DNA from: Aggregatilineales bacterium | GTDB lineage: Bacteria; Chloroflexota; Anaerolineae; Aggregatilineales; Ch27 | Assembly: GCA_029976005.1 (NCBI GenBank) | Contig: JARKOQ010000036.1 | Coordinates: 1 to 64,000 of the forward strand | Reading direction: 5' to 3' | Length of the DNA stretch: 64,000 nucleotides | Part shown: in pieces, positions 15,978 to 22,816 of the stretch | Layout of the letters: each line of letters starts with the position of its first letter | Position numbering within the stretch: position 1 is the first letter of the stretch | Translations under genes and position numbers: made by a program | The notes under the pieces: model-generated | What the model saw: the letters and a program-made list of their open reading frames with translations, nothing else | What the model was told of the DNA's origin: nothing | The model's database searches: none

Positions 15978-17105
15978 ATGAAACACGCTCGACTGTTTAG
16001 CCTGCTGGCGGTGGTGATCCTGCTCTCGGCCTTCGCGCCGGCCGCGCTGGCCCAGGGCACGCTGCTGATCGAGTCCGAGCCGGATGCGGCCGCCCTGTAC
16101 CTGGGCGATCTGGCTTACCTGCACGACGAATTCACCCTCCCGGCGGGACTGGCTGCCCAGGTCGTGCTGCCGGGTTCGGCAATCATCGATTCGCTGGTGA
16201 TCACCGAGGGCGGGGCGCGCGTGCCGGGCTACCGGGTGCAGACCGTCGAAGGGCGGCCCGCCGTGCAGTGGGAGCCGGCCGCCGGGGAAGGCGAGCGGGC
16301 GGTGGTGCTGGACTATCTGGCGACCGGCGCGGGCTGGAGTCCGATCTATGACATGACCATTCTCGCGCCAGACCAGGTACGGATGGGCTTCGAGGCGCGC
16401 GTGTTCAGCACGGGCCTGACGCTGGACGGAGTCGACCTGCGCCTGGTGGCGGGCATGCCCGGTGGGAGTTCCTACACGCCCAACATGACGATCACCCAGT
16501 CCAACGTGGGTTACTTCAACGAGCAGGAGCAGGGCGCGACCAGCGTCGGCGGTTCGGTCGAAATCGCCTACGTCTACCCGCTCGGCACGCAGAGCCTGGG
16601 GCCGGGCGAGACCCTGCGCTGGAACCTGGTCGCGGGCGATCTGGCCGCGCGCCGGCTGCTGGTCTGGGACGCGCGGGTCGGCCAGCGGGTGGACGTGATC
16701 TACAAGGTCAACAACAGCACCGACGTGCCGTTCGTGGAAGGCTCGGTGCGGGCCTACCAGGATGGCCTGTACGTTGGGGAAGACCCGATCGAGTGGACGC
16801 CGGTTGGCAGCGAAGGCAGTGTGACCGTGGCCGGGCTGAGCAACGTGCGCGTGCGCCGCACGGAGAGCGTGGAAATGATCGGCACGGTCCGCGACGATCG
16901 TTACCAGCACGAGATCATCCTGGCGGTCACCAACCACGGTGACGAGGCGATCGACATGACCGTGCTGGACGAATGGAACGTCTACGGGTTCGATTACACG
17001 TACAGCGCGGAGCCGGTGCGCCAGGGCAACAACGTCCTGCGCTGGGCGGTCAGCGTGCCTGCCGGGGAGACGCTGGAGATCACCTACGGCTTCACGACGG
17101 ACTGA
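15978..17105 (+). CDS. Secreted DUF4139-like protein
   Basis: A 375-residue protein with a clear signal peptide (cleavage after ALAQ). The start at 15978 is set by a perfect AGGAGG six bases upstream. The body is all-beta. The middle region (ATGAGWSPIYDM, then VDLRLVAG) and the C-terminal YQHEIILAVTNHGDEAIDM recall DUF4139, a domain of MuiA-like surface proteins. It should be exported; its function is unknown. A bidirectional hairpin terminator closes the gene. Confidence 0.75.
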   Translation: MKHARLFSLLAVVILLSAFAPAALAQGTLLIESEPDAAALYLGDLAYLHDEFTLPAGLAAQVVLPGSAIIDSLVITEGGARVPGYRVQTVEGRPAVQWEPAAGEGERAVVLDYLATGAGWSPIYDMTILAPDQVRMGFEARVFSTGLTLDGVDLRLVAGMPGGSSYTPNMTITQSNVGYFNEQEQGATSVGGSVEIAYVYPLGTQSLGPGETLRWNLVAGDLAARRLLVWDARVGQRVDVIYKVNNSTDVPFVEGSVRAYQDGLYVGEDPIEWTPVGSEGSVTVAGLSNVRVRRTESVEMIGTVRDDRYQHEIILAVTNHGDEAIDMTVLDEWNVYGFDYTYSAEPVRQGNNVLRWAVSVPAGETLEITYGFTTD

Positions 17106-17128
17106 CCGTCCTCGCAGGGACAACAAAA

Positions 17129-17159
17129 ACCGGCCGGGCGAACCCCGGCCGGTTTGTTT
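17129..17159. terminator. Bidirectional terminator between DUF4139-like and FAS1 genes
   Basis: A perfect 10-bp stem ACCGGCCGGG/CCCGGCCGGT has TTTGTTT on the right and AAAAA on the left, so it can stop transcription from both convergent genes. Confidence 0.88.
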
Positions 17160-17175
17160 CCCGCGAAAGGACTGG

Positions 17176-18720
17176 CTACTGCGGCGGCAGCAGCACGCCG
17201 TTGATGACGTGGATCACGCCGTTGCTGGCCTCGATGTCGGTCGCAACGACCTGGATGCTGTCATTCAGGAACACGCTGCCATCCCGGACCGCGATGCTGA
17301 TCTCGCCGCCCTGAAGGGTGGGGGCGCTGCTCAGGCCGACCACATCCGCGGCCATCACCTTGCCCTCGACGACGTGGTAGAGCAGGATGCTGGTCAGGGT
17401 TTCGGTGTCGGCCAGCAGGTCCTCGGCGCTGATGCCCAGCGCGGCGAGCGCGGCGGCGAAGGCCTCGTTGGTCGGCGCGAAGACCGTGTAGGGGCCTTCC
17501 CCATTCAGGGCGTCCACCAGGCCGGCGGCCTGCACGGCGGCGACCAGGGTGCTGAAGTCGGCGTTGGCGGCCGCGATGTCCACGATGGTCCCGGCTTCCT
17601 CGGCGATCACGGGCAGGGAGGCGATGTCCACGCTCAGGCGGGTCAGGGGGGCGAACACCCAGCCGGTCAAACCGCGGTAGCGGATGTTGAGCCACTCGCT
17701 GGAGGCGTCGCGGCCCAGGACTTCGGCGATGGCGCGGCTGGCGAACGAACCCTGAATCTGCTGGTCGAGGCCGGGGCCGACGCGGAAGTTCAGGTTATTG
17801 GTATTGGGGTTGCGGGCATAGGCCGGGGGCAGGATGACGCTGTCCACGACATGGATCACGCCGTTGCTGGCCTGGATGTCGGTCAGGAGCACCTGCGCGT
17901 TGTTGATGAACACGTTGCCGTTCTCGACCCGGATGGCCACGTCGAGGCCGAGCGCGGTGGTGGCGGATTCGAGGCTCGCGACATCGGCGGCGTAGACTTC
18001 ACCAGGAACCACGTGGTAGAGCAGGATGTCGGTCAGGGCCGGGATGTTGCCCAGCAGGGCCTCGACCGTGCCTTCCGGCAGGGCGGCGAAGGCGTCATCG
18101 GTCGGGGCGAAGACCGTGAAGGGGCCTTCACCGCTCAGGGTCTCGGCCAGGCCGGCGGCCTGCACGGCGGCGACCAGGGTCGTGAAGCGCCCATCGGCCA
18201 CGGCGATGTCCACGATGGTGTTGGCTTCTTCGGCGGCCGGCGGCAGCAGGACGCTGTCGATGACATGGATCACGCCGTTGCTGGCCTCGATGTCGGTGAT
18301 GAGCACCTGGACGGTGTCATTCAGGTAGACGCTGCCGTTCTCGACCTTGATCGAGATGTCGCTGCCCTGGACGGTCGTCACAGACTCCAGGCCGACGACA
18401 TCGGCGGCCATCGCCTTGCCGGCGACGACATGGTAGAGCAGGATGTTGGTCAGCAGTTCGGTATCGGCCAGCAGGGCGGCCGGGTCGATGTTGAGTTCGC
18501 CCAGCGCGGCGGCGAAGGCATCGTCGGTCGGCGCGAAGACGGTGAAGGGGCCTTCGCCCTTGAGGGTGTCGACCAGGTCGGCGGCCTGCACGGCGCCGAC
18601 CAGGGTCGTGAAGCGCCCGTCGGCCACGGCGATATCGACGATGTCGCCGGCCTGGGCCAACGCGGGCAGGGCGGATACCAACAACAGGGCTGCGACAAGA
18701 AGGAAGCTGAGCTTACGCAT
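17176..18720 (-). CDS. Secreted protein with three FAS1 (fasciclin) domains and an SH3b-like domain
   Basis: A 514-residue protein with a signal peptide (ending ALAQ). FAS1 domains span about residues 25-160, 167-300 and 378-512. Each has the hallmarks [13 protein letters not shown] (or [13 protein letters not shown]), LLYHVV and [14 protein letters not shown]. Between the second and third lies an SH3b-like segment (FRVGPGL, then [13 protein letters not shown]). FAS1 domains mediate adhesion in cell envelopes. AAGGAG precedes the ATG. Upstream at 18814-18842 are three direct repeats with 11-base spacing that look like a response-regulator binding site, so expression may be signal-controlled. 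The internal repeats are strongly similar, suggesting duplication inside the gene. Confidence 0.93.
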   Translation of the reverse strand: MRKLSFLLVAALLLVSALPALAQAGDIVDIAVADGRFTTLVGAVQAADLVDTLKGEGPFTVFAPTDDAFAAALGELNIDPAALLADTELLTNILLYHVVAGKAMAADVVGLESVTTVQGSDISIKVENGSVYLNDTVQVLITDIEASNGVIHVIDSVLLPPAAEEANTIVDIAVADGRFTTLVAAVQAAGLAETLSGEGPFTVFAPTDDAFAALPEGTVEALLGNIPALTDILLYHVVPGEVYAADVASLESATTALGLDVAIRVENGNVFINNAQVLLTDIQASNGVIHVVDSVILPPAYARNPNTNNLNFRVGPGLDQQIQGSFASRAIAEVLGRDASSEWLNIRYRGLTGWVFAPLTRLSVDIASLPVIAEEAGTIVDIAAANADFSTLVAAVQAAGLVDALNGEGPYTVFAPTNEAFAAALAALGISAEDLLADTETLTSILLYHVVEGKVMAADVVGLSSAPTLQGGEISIAVRDGSVFLNDSIQVVATDIEASNGVIHVINGVLLPPQ

Positions 18721-18813
18721 GGAACAAAATCTCCTTAAACGGTAAGTGTGTTTTCCCGCCTGGATTGGCGGATGTCCCAGTCAATGGCCTAACCATAAAA
18801 TGTGATCCAAAGC

Positions 18814-18842
18814 TAGACATTAATTAGACATAAAAGGTACAT
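18814..18842 (-). promoter_or_regulatory. PhoB/PhoP-type direct repeats upstream of the FAS1 gene
   Basis: On the plus strand TAGACAT (18814-18820), TAGACAT (18825-18831) and GGTACAT (18836-18842) are separated by four bases each, giving an exact 11-base period. OmpR/PhoB-family regulators bind 7-bp direct repeats with 4-bp spacers. A minus-strand -10-like TATGGT lies about 16 bases downstream (18797-18792). Confidence 0.5.
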
Positions 18843-18904
18843 TAGTGGCGTTTTTCACAAATAAGGGGACTGGCGATGGCTGAGGCGTCCCTGCCGGGCC
18901 GGGC

Positions 18905-19786
18905 CTAACCGGTGGCGAAGGACAGGATCGCGTACTGCTCGCTGGGGACTTCGGCGGGCGGGTCGGCCTTGCCGTAGATCATGCGCGTGCAGTGGCGCTG
19001 GTAGCTCAGGTTGCAGCGGTGGGTGAAGACCGTGGCCTGGGAATTGCGGTCGGGGATCATCAGCCGTACCTGCTGGCCGATCAGGACACTGAGGGCGGTG
19101 TGCAGCAGTTTTTCCGCCCCCCACGGGGAGCGGTGCATCCACGGCCCCAGATGAATCTGGCCGTCGCCCAGGGGATGGGCCAGCAGGTAGCCCTCGATCC
19201 GCCCGCCGAAGTCATCCACCCAGGCGGTCTCCGGGAAGTCCTGCACCAGCCGCCGGATCAGGCGTTCGCGCGGGACGCCGAAGACCTCGGCGTCCAGGTC
19301 GACCACCGCCGGGAGGTCCTCCCGGCGCAGGTGGCGGGCGCGCGGGCCGAGGTAGCTGCTGGCCCGCCCCGCCCACACCTCGACGCTGTACAGGGCGCGG
19401 AAGCCCATCTTCTCGTACAGCGGGCGGCCCATGGCCGAGGCGTCGAGCAGGATATGCGCCACCCCGCGCGCCAGCAGGTGATCGACCACGGCCTGGGTCA
19501 CGCGCCGCCCGAAGCCGCGCCCGCGCCGATCGGGGTGGGTGATCACCATCCCGATCCAGGCCCGGTCGCGGCCGTAGGGGGTGCTGGTGGCGGTGGCGAC
19601 CAGCGCGCCGTCCTGCTCGATGCCGAAGCAGCCGCGCCCACCCCAGGCCAGCAGGCGCTCCCAATCGGCCAGGGAATGGCCCCAGCCGACTGCCTGAGTC
19701 AGCGCGTAAGCAGCAGGCGCGTCGCTCAGGCGCAGGCGGCGCAGGATGGGTTCACCGGGCGGGCGTTCGCCCCAGGTCAGGCTCAT
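18905..19786 (-). CDS. GNAT-family N-acetyltransferase with C-terminal second domain
   Basis: A 293-residue protein. The N-terminal half holds a GNAT fold with the acetyl-CoA loop HPDRRGRGFGRRV, followed by LDASAMGRPLYEKMGFR. The second half (about residues 140-290) is laid out like the extra GNAT-type domain found in two-domain acetyltransferases such as YitI-like proteins. It would move an acetyl group from acetyl-CoA to an amine; the substrate is unknown. A minus-strand TATAAT and a palindrome at 19814-19830 overlap the predicted transcription start. Confidence 0.87.
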   Translation of the reverse strand: MSLTWGERPPGEPILRRLRLSDAPAAYALTQAVGWGHSLADWERLLAWGGRGCFGIEQDGALVATATSTPYGRDRAWIGMVITHPDRRGRGFGRRVTQAVVDHLLARGVAHILLDASAMGRPLYEKMGFRALYSVEVWAGRASSYLGPRARHLRREDLPAVVDLDAEVFGVPRERLIRRLVQDFPETAWVDDFGGRIEGYLLAHPLGDGQIHLGPWMHRSPWGAEKLLHTALSVLIGQQVRLMIPDRNSQATVFTHRCNLSYQRHCTRMIYGKADPPAEVPSEQYAILSFATG

Positions 19787-19813
19787 GGGTGGGCGCTCCA
19801 GGACAGGGACAGG

Positions 19814-19853
19814 ATGCAGCCTGCATTATAAGAGGCCAGAGGCCAAGAGTCCA
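19814..19853 (-). promoter_or_regulatory. GNAT promoter with operator-like palindrome
   Basis: On the minus strand TGGACT (19853-19848) and a perfect TATAAT (19830-19825) are 17 bases apart. The 13-bp palindrome ATGCAG-C-CTGCAT (19814-19826) overlaps the end of the -10 box and the expected start of transcription, as an operator would. Confidence 0.6.
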
Positions 19854-19893
19854 AGCGGCCAGAGAAAGCGGCCAGGCGGCAGGCGTCCAGGCG
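19830..19893. repeat. GAGGCCAGAGGCC/GGCGTCCAGGCG repeat
   Basis: Third clear copy of the purine-rich short-period family found at 8811 and 11557. Confidence 0.6.
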
Positions 19894-19995
19894 TCGATGG
19901 GCGAGATCGGCTTGCGTAGCGTCGCAATTGATGCAAGTCAAGAAATTAATCGGGTAATTGGGCGAGTGCCAATGGGGTTGCGCGCCGGTCCACCG

Positions 19996-20140
19996 CCGAG
20001 GACTCAAGTCCCCGGCTACACAGTCAAAAAAGCCTGCTGAAGCAGGCTCGTGGCCTGGCGCTTCGGGTCGTTGAGTCCGCTTCAGCGGACTTTGTGTCCC
20101 TAGCCCGCGACCTGGCAGCGATGAGACTGCCGGCGCGGGC
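19996..20140. repeat. REPIN-like element of four hairpins
   Basis: In order: CCGAGGACT-CA-AGTCCCCGG followed by CTAC (19996-20019); AGCCTGC-TGAA-GCAGGCT (20031-20048); AGTCCGC-TTCA-GCGGACT (20074-20091); and a long hairpin with arms GCCCGCG/CGCGGGC (20103-20140). Read in reverse, the first hairpin is preceded by GTAG, the tetranucleotide that precedes the hairpin in REP sequences moved by RAYT (TnpA-REP) proteins. The two middle hairpins have mirror-image loops. No RAYT gene is in the window. Confidence 0.6.
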
Positions 20141-20360
20141 GATCGGACGGCCGCTGCCTTCAATCACGATCAATGGGATTGCCGGATTATTTTCTTAAGG
20201 TTCATCAATTGCGACGCGGGGAATCGAACGGCCGGTCGCGCTGGACCGCGAGCCACCCCGATCGGCCGTTGGGCGCGCGACGGACGGGGCGGTGCCGCCG
20301 TCCCTACAAGGCGGCGACGAGGCTATGCGGTTGGTAATTTGTTCGCGAGTCGAACACCTG

Positions 20361-20366
20361 TATAAT
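20361..20366 (+). promoter_or_regulatory. TATAAT -10 box of rmuC
   Basis: A perfect TATAAT stands 36 bases before the ATG. The -35 is weak (TTGTTC at 20339-20344, 16 bases away). Confidence 0.55.
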
Positions 20367-20401
20367 CCTGGGTATCGACTGCGCCGATGGGAGTGGCTGA
20401 C

Positions 20402-21433
20402 ATGGATCCCCTGGTCGCGATTGTGCTGGTTGGGCTGGTGTTCGGGCTGGCGCTGGTGGCCTATGCCCTCCTGCGCGGCAATCAGACCCGCGCCCTGGAA
20501 GCGCGCCTCGTCCAGCTTCAGACCAGCCTGATCGAGCTTCAGGCCGGGGAGACGGCCCGCCGCTCGGACGCCCAACTGCTCACCACCCGGATCGACAGCG
20601 TCCAGACCGGCCTGACCGAGCTGCGCGGCTACCTGCGCGCCCGGCAGGACACCGAACGGACCACGATGGAATCGATCCGGCGGCTGGAGGCCGTGATCGC
20701 CGGGACGCAGACGCGCGGCGCGGCCGGGGAGAACATCCTCGAAGTCGTTTTCGCTCAGCTACCGCCCGCCTGGCAGGAGCGCAATTTCCAGGTCGGCAGC
20801 CGGGTGGTGGAGTTCGGACTGCGCCTGCCCAACGATCTGGTGCTGCCCATCGACAGCAAATGGGCGGCATCCAGCCTGCTGGAGCAGTTCCACGCCGCCG
20901 ACAGCCCCACCGAGCAGCGCCGCCTGCGCCGTGAGATCGAACGGGCCGTGATCGTCAAGGCCCGCGAGGTGCGCAAGTACCTCGATCCGGCCCTGACCAT
21001 GCCCTTCGGGGTGGCGGTCGTGCCGGACGCCGTCTACGACCTGTGCAGCGGCATCCAGGCCGAGCTGTTCCGGATGAACGTCGTCCTGCTCAGTTACAGC
21101 CTGTTCGTGCCGTACCTGCTGCTCGTTTACCAGACCGTGCTGCGCTCGTCCCACTCGATCGACCTGCACCGCCTGGAAGCCTACCTCAACAGCGTGCAGG
21201 ACCACCTGGATGCTCTGGAAGCCGAACTGGAAGGGCGTTATTCGCGCGCCCTGCGGATGCTGACCAACTCCGGGCACGAGCTGCGCAGCCACCTCAGCCA
21301 GGTGCGCGGCGGGCTGGCCGGAATCCAGGTCAGCGCGCCGGAGGCGCTGGCCGAGCCGGAGGAGGTCCGGGCCGACCGGCTGGCCGACCTGCTGCGCGCT
21401 CGCCGGGCGGAGACGGGCGCGGGGGAAAAATGA
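20402..21433 (+). CDS. rmuC: RmuC-family DNA recombination protein
   Basis: A 343-residue protein. One N-terminal membrane helix (residues 4-24) is followed by a coiled coil (about 30-95), and then by the RmuC nuclease-like core with RGAAGENILEVVF, VEFGLRLPNDLVLPIDSKW and the conserved KAREVRKYLDP. RmuC limits inversions at short inverted repeats and is linked to genome stability. That is noteworthy in a region so rich in inverted repeats, though the link is only suggestive. It is shorter than Escherichia coli RmuC (about 475 residues). GGGAG precedes the ATG. Confidence 0.9.
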   Translation: MDPLVAIVLVGLVFGLALVAYALLRGNQTRALEARLVQLQTSLIELQAGETARRSDAQLLTTRIDSVQTGLTELRGYLRARQDTERTTMESIRRLEAVIAGTQTRGAAGENILEVVFAQLPPAWQERNFQVGSRVVEFGLRLPNDLVLPIDSKWAASSLLEQFHAADSPTEQRRLRREIERAVIVKAREVRKYLDPALTMPFGVAVVPDAVYDLCSGIQAELFRMNVVLLSYSLFVPYLLLVYQTVLRSSHSIDLHRLEAYLNSVQDHLDALEAELEGRYSRALRMLTNSGHELRSHLSQVRGGLAGIQVSAPEALAEPEEVRADRLADLLRARRAETGAGEK

Positions 21434-21440
21434 GCAAGGC

Positions 21441-21584
21441 GGCTGTTGGCTTTTAGCTGTTGGCTCCTGGCTAAAAACAAATCCGATGCGGCCATATGTG
21501 GCGGGGTGGAAAGGCCCAGGCCCCGCGCCGCCTTGATTGCGCGGAGGGAAGGCTTTTGGCTAAAAGCCAAGAGCCAACAGCCAA
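21441..21584. repeat. GGCTGTTGGCTTTTAGC inverted repeat
   Basis: The left arm (21441-21477) with words GGCTGTTGGC/TTTTAGCTG pairs with the right arm (21554-21584, AAAAGCCAAGAGCCAACAGCC). It fills the 287-base gap between rmuC and the ferredoxin gene. A related one-armed copy is at 37487-37530. Confidence 0.75.
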
Positions 21585-21720
21585 TCGCCCATATGACATT
21601 GTGACCGCCCCGGCGTAGACTCTTCCGCGTTCTTTGTGACTTTCCTCACCTTCTCCCTCCGGCGGTGCTTGCTATGATCCGGCCATCTTGGCCGAACTTG
21701 AACTCACGCAGAGGTAAATC

Positions 21721-21912
21721 ATGCCTGCTCCTCGGATTACGGAAGACTGCATCATGTGCGCGGCGTGCGAGGCGGAATGCCCCGTGGGCGCGATCAGCGA
21801 GGGCGAGGACACCTACGTCATCGACCCCAACGTGTGCGTCCAGTGCGAAGGCTACGCCCCCTCCCCGACCTGCATCGCGACCTGCCCCAACGACGCGATC
21901 GTGATGGATTAG
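21721..21912 (+). CDS. 2[4Fe-4S] bacterial-type ferredoxin
   Basis: A 63-residue electron carrier. The first cluster motif is complete (CIMCAACEAECP), and the second reads CVQC, a seven-residue loop, then CIATCP, the enlarged loop of Clostridium/Chromatium-type ferredoxins. It should pass low-potential electrons in the cytoplasm; the partner is unknown because the neighbours are not redox genes. AGAGGT precedes the ATG, and TATGAT at 21673-21678 may be its -10 box. A strong terminator follows. Confidence 0.95.
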   Translation: MPAPRITEDCIMCAACEAECPVGAISEGEDTYVIDPNVCVQCEGYAPSPTCIATCPNDAIVMD

Positions 21913-21933
21913 GGTCTCCACTCGGAATCGAGC

Positions 21934-21976
21934 GAGGCCGCGGCTTTCCCCACGGGGAGCCGCGGCCTCTTTGTTT
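21934..21976 (+). terminator. Rho-independent terminator after the ferredoxin gene
   Basis: A perfect 12-bp stem GAGGCCGCGGCT/AGCCGCGGCCTC is followed by TTTGTTTG. Confidence 0.88.
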
Positions 21977-21995
21977 GTCCAGGGGCCGTCTCGCC

Positions 21996-22733
21996 CTACA
22001 GCGGATAGATCGCGATTCCCAACAGGCCGGCCACGGCCACGATCAGCGGGGCGATGAGCAGCGCGGGCAGGAAGTTCGCCATGCGCGGCTTCTTGAGGTC
22101 GAGCAGGATCAGCGACAGCCCGATCAGCAGCAGGCCGCCGGTGGCGGTCATCTCCGTGATCATCGGCTCGCTCATGAAGCTGCCCGCCAGCGCGCCCAGC
22201 ACGGCCAATCCCCCTTGCAGGACCAGGATCGTGATGATGCTGAAGGCCACGCCGATCCCCATCGCCGAGGCGAAGGCCAGCGAGGCGAAACCGTCCAGCA
22301 CGCTCTTGATCGCCAGCAGGTGATAGTCGCCGGTCATGCCGTCCTGGATCGAGCCGAGGAAGGTCAGTGGCCCGATGCAGAAGACCAGGCTGGCCGTCAC
22401 GAAGCCGGTGATGAAGCGCGAGCGCCCGTCGCCTTCCTGCGGGGCGCTCTCTGCCTGGGCGGGGGCGAAGCGCGCCTGGAGCCAGCCGCCGAAGGCGGTC
22501 AGCCTGCCGTCCAGGTCGAGCAGTTCGCCGACGATCACGCCCATGCCCACGCTGAGCAGCGGCAGGATGATGTTGCCCGTGCCCAGGGCGTTGTCGATGC
22601 CGACCACCAGCGTGACCAGCCCCAACCCGGTGACGACCGAAGTCTGGATACGCTCCGGCAGGCGGCCGCCCACCAGCAGGCCGATCGCGCTGCCCAGCGC
22701 GACCGTGAATGCGTTGAGAATCGTCCCGATCAT
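21996..22733 (-). CDS. DUF554 integral membrane protein
   Basis: The start at 22733 is supported by GGAGGGG eight bases upstream. The 245-residue product begins MIGTILNAFTVALGSAIGLL, the typical DUF554 start, and has about seven membrane helices. Conserved GITG/FITGF and GLDGFAS-like segments (KSVLDGFASLAFASAMGIGV) support the family. It has been proposed as a transporter, but its substrate is not established. Confidence 0.9.
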   Translation of the reverse strand: MIGTILNAFTVALGSAIGLLVGGRLPERIQTSVVTGLGLVTLVVGIDNALGTGNIILPLLSVGMGVIVGELLDLDGRLTAFGGWLQARFAPAQAESAPQEGDGRSRFITGFVTASLVFCIGPLTFLGSIQDGMTGDYHLLAIKSVLDGFASLAFASAMGIGVAFSIITILVLQGGLAVLGALAGSFMSEPMITEMTATGGLLLIGLSLILLDLKKPRMANFLPALLIAPLIVAVAGLLGIAIYPL

Positions 22734-22760
22734 GATCTTCCCCTCCGAAAGACATACGAA

Positions 22761-22789
22761 ACGAGGTGCGCCCGGTTGGCGCACCTCGT
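22761..22789 (-). terminator. Hairpin terminator after the penicillin-binding protein gene
   Basis: A perfect 12-bp stem ACGAGGTGCGCC/GGCGCACCTCGT is followed on the minus strand by TTTCGTATGTC. The T-run is weak. It separates the penicillin-binding protein from the DUF554 gene downstream. Confidence 0.65.
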
Positions 22790-22816
22790 CCGGTGCAAAA
22801 CGGCGGCGCGCGGCCG

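Larger units (their letters stand above)
19787..20401. other. 615-base intergenic region with repeats and a REPIN-like element
   Basis: I see no credible gene here. The region holds the GNAT promoter, a purine-rich short-period repeat (19830-19893), a set of four hairpins resembling paired REP sequences (19996-20140), and the promoter of rmuC. Confidence 0.7.

Noticed and set aside
17209-18738. A 509-residue frame on the plus strand opposite the FAS1 gene
   Set aside because: It is antisense to a convincing three-domain FAS1 protein, its residues are low-complexity Gly/Asp/His/Gln, and it has no domain. It arises from high GC content.
19787-20401. Several short frames in the 615-base gap considered as small genes
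   Set aside because: They run through hairpin repeats, lack ribosome sites and have no recognisable protein features.
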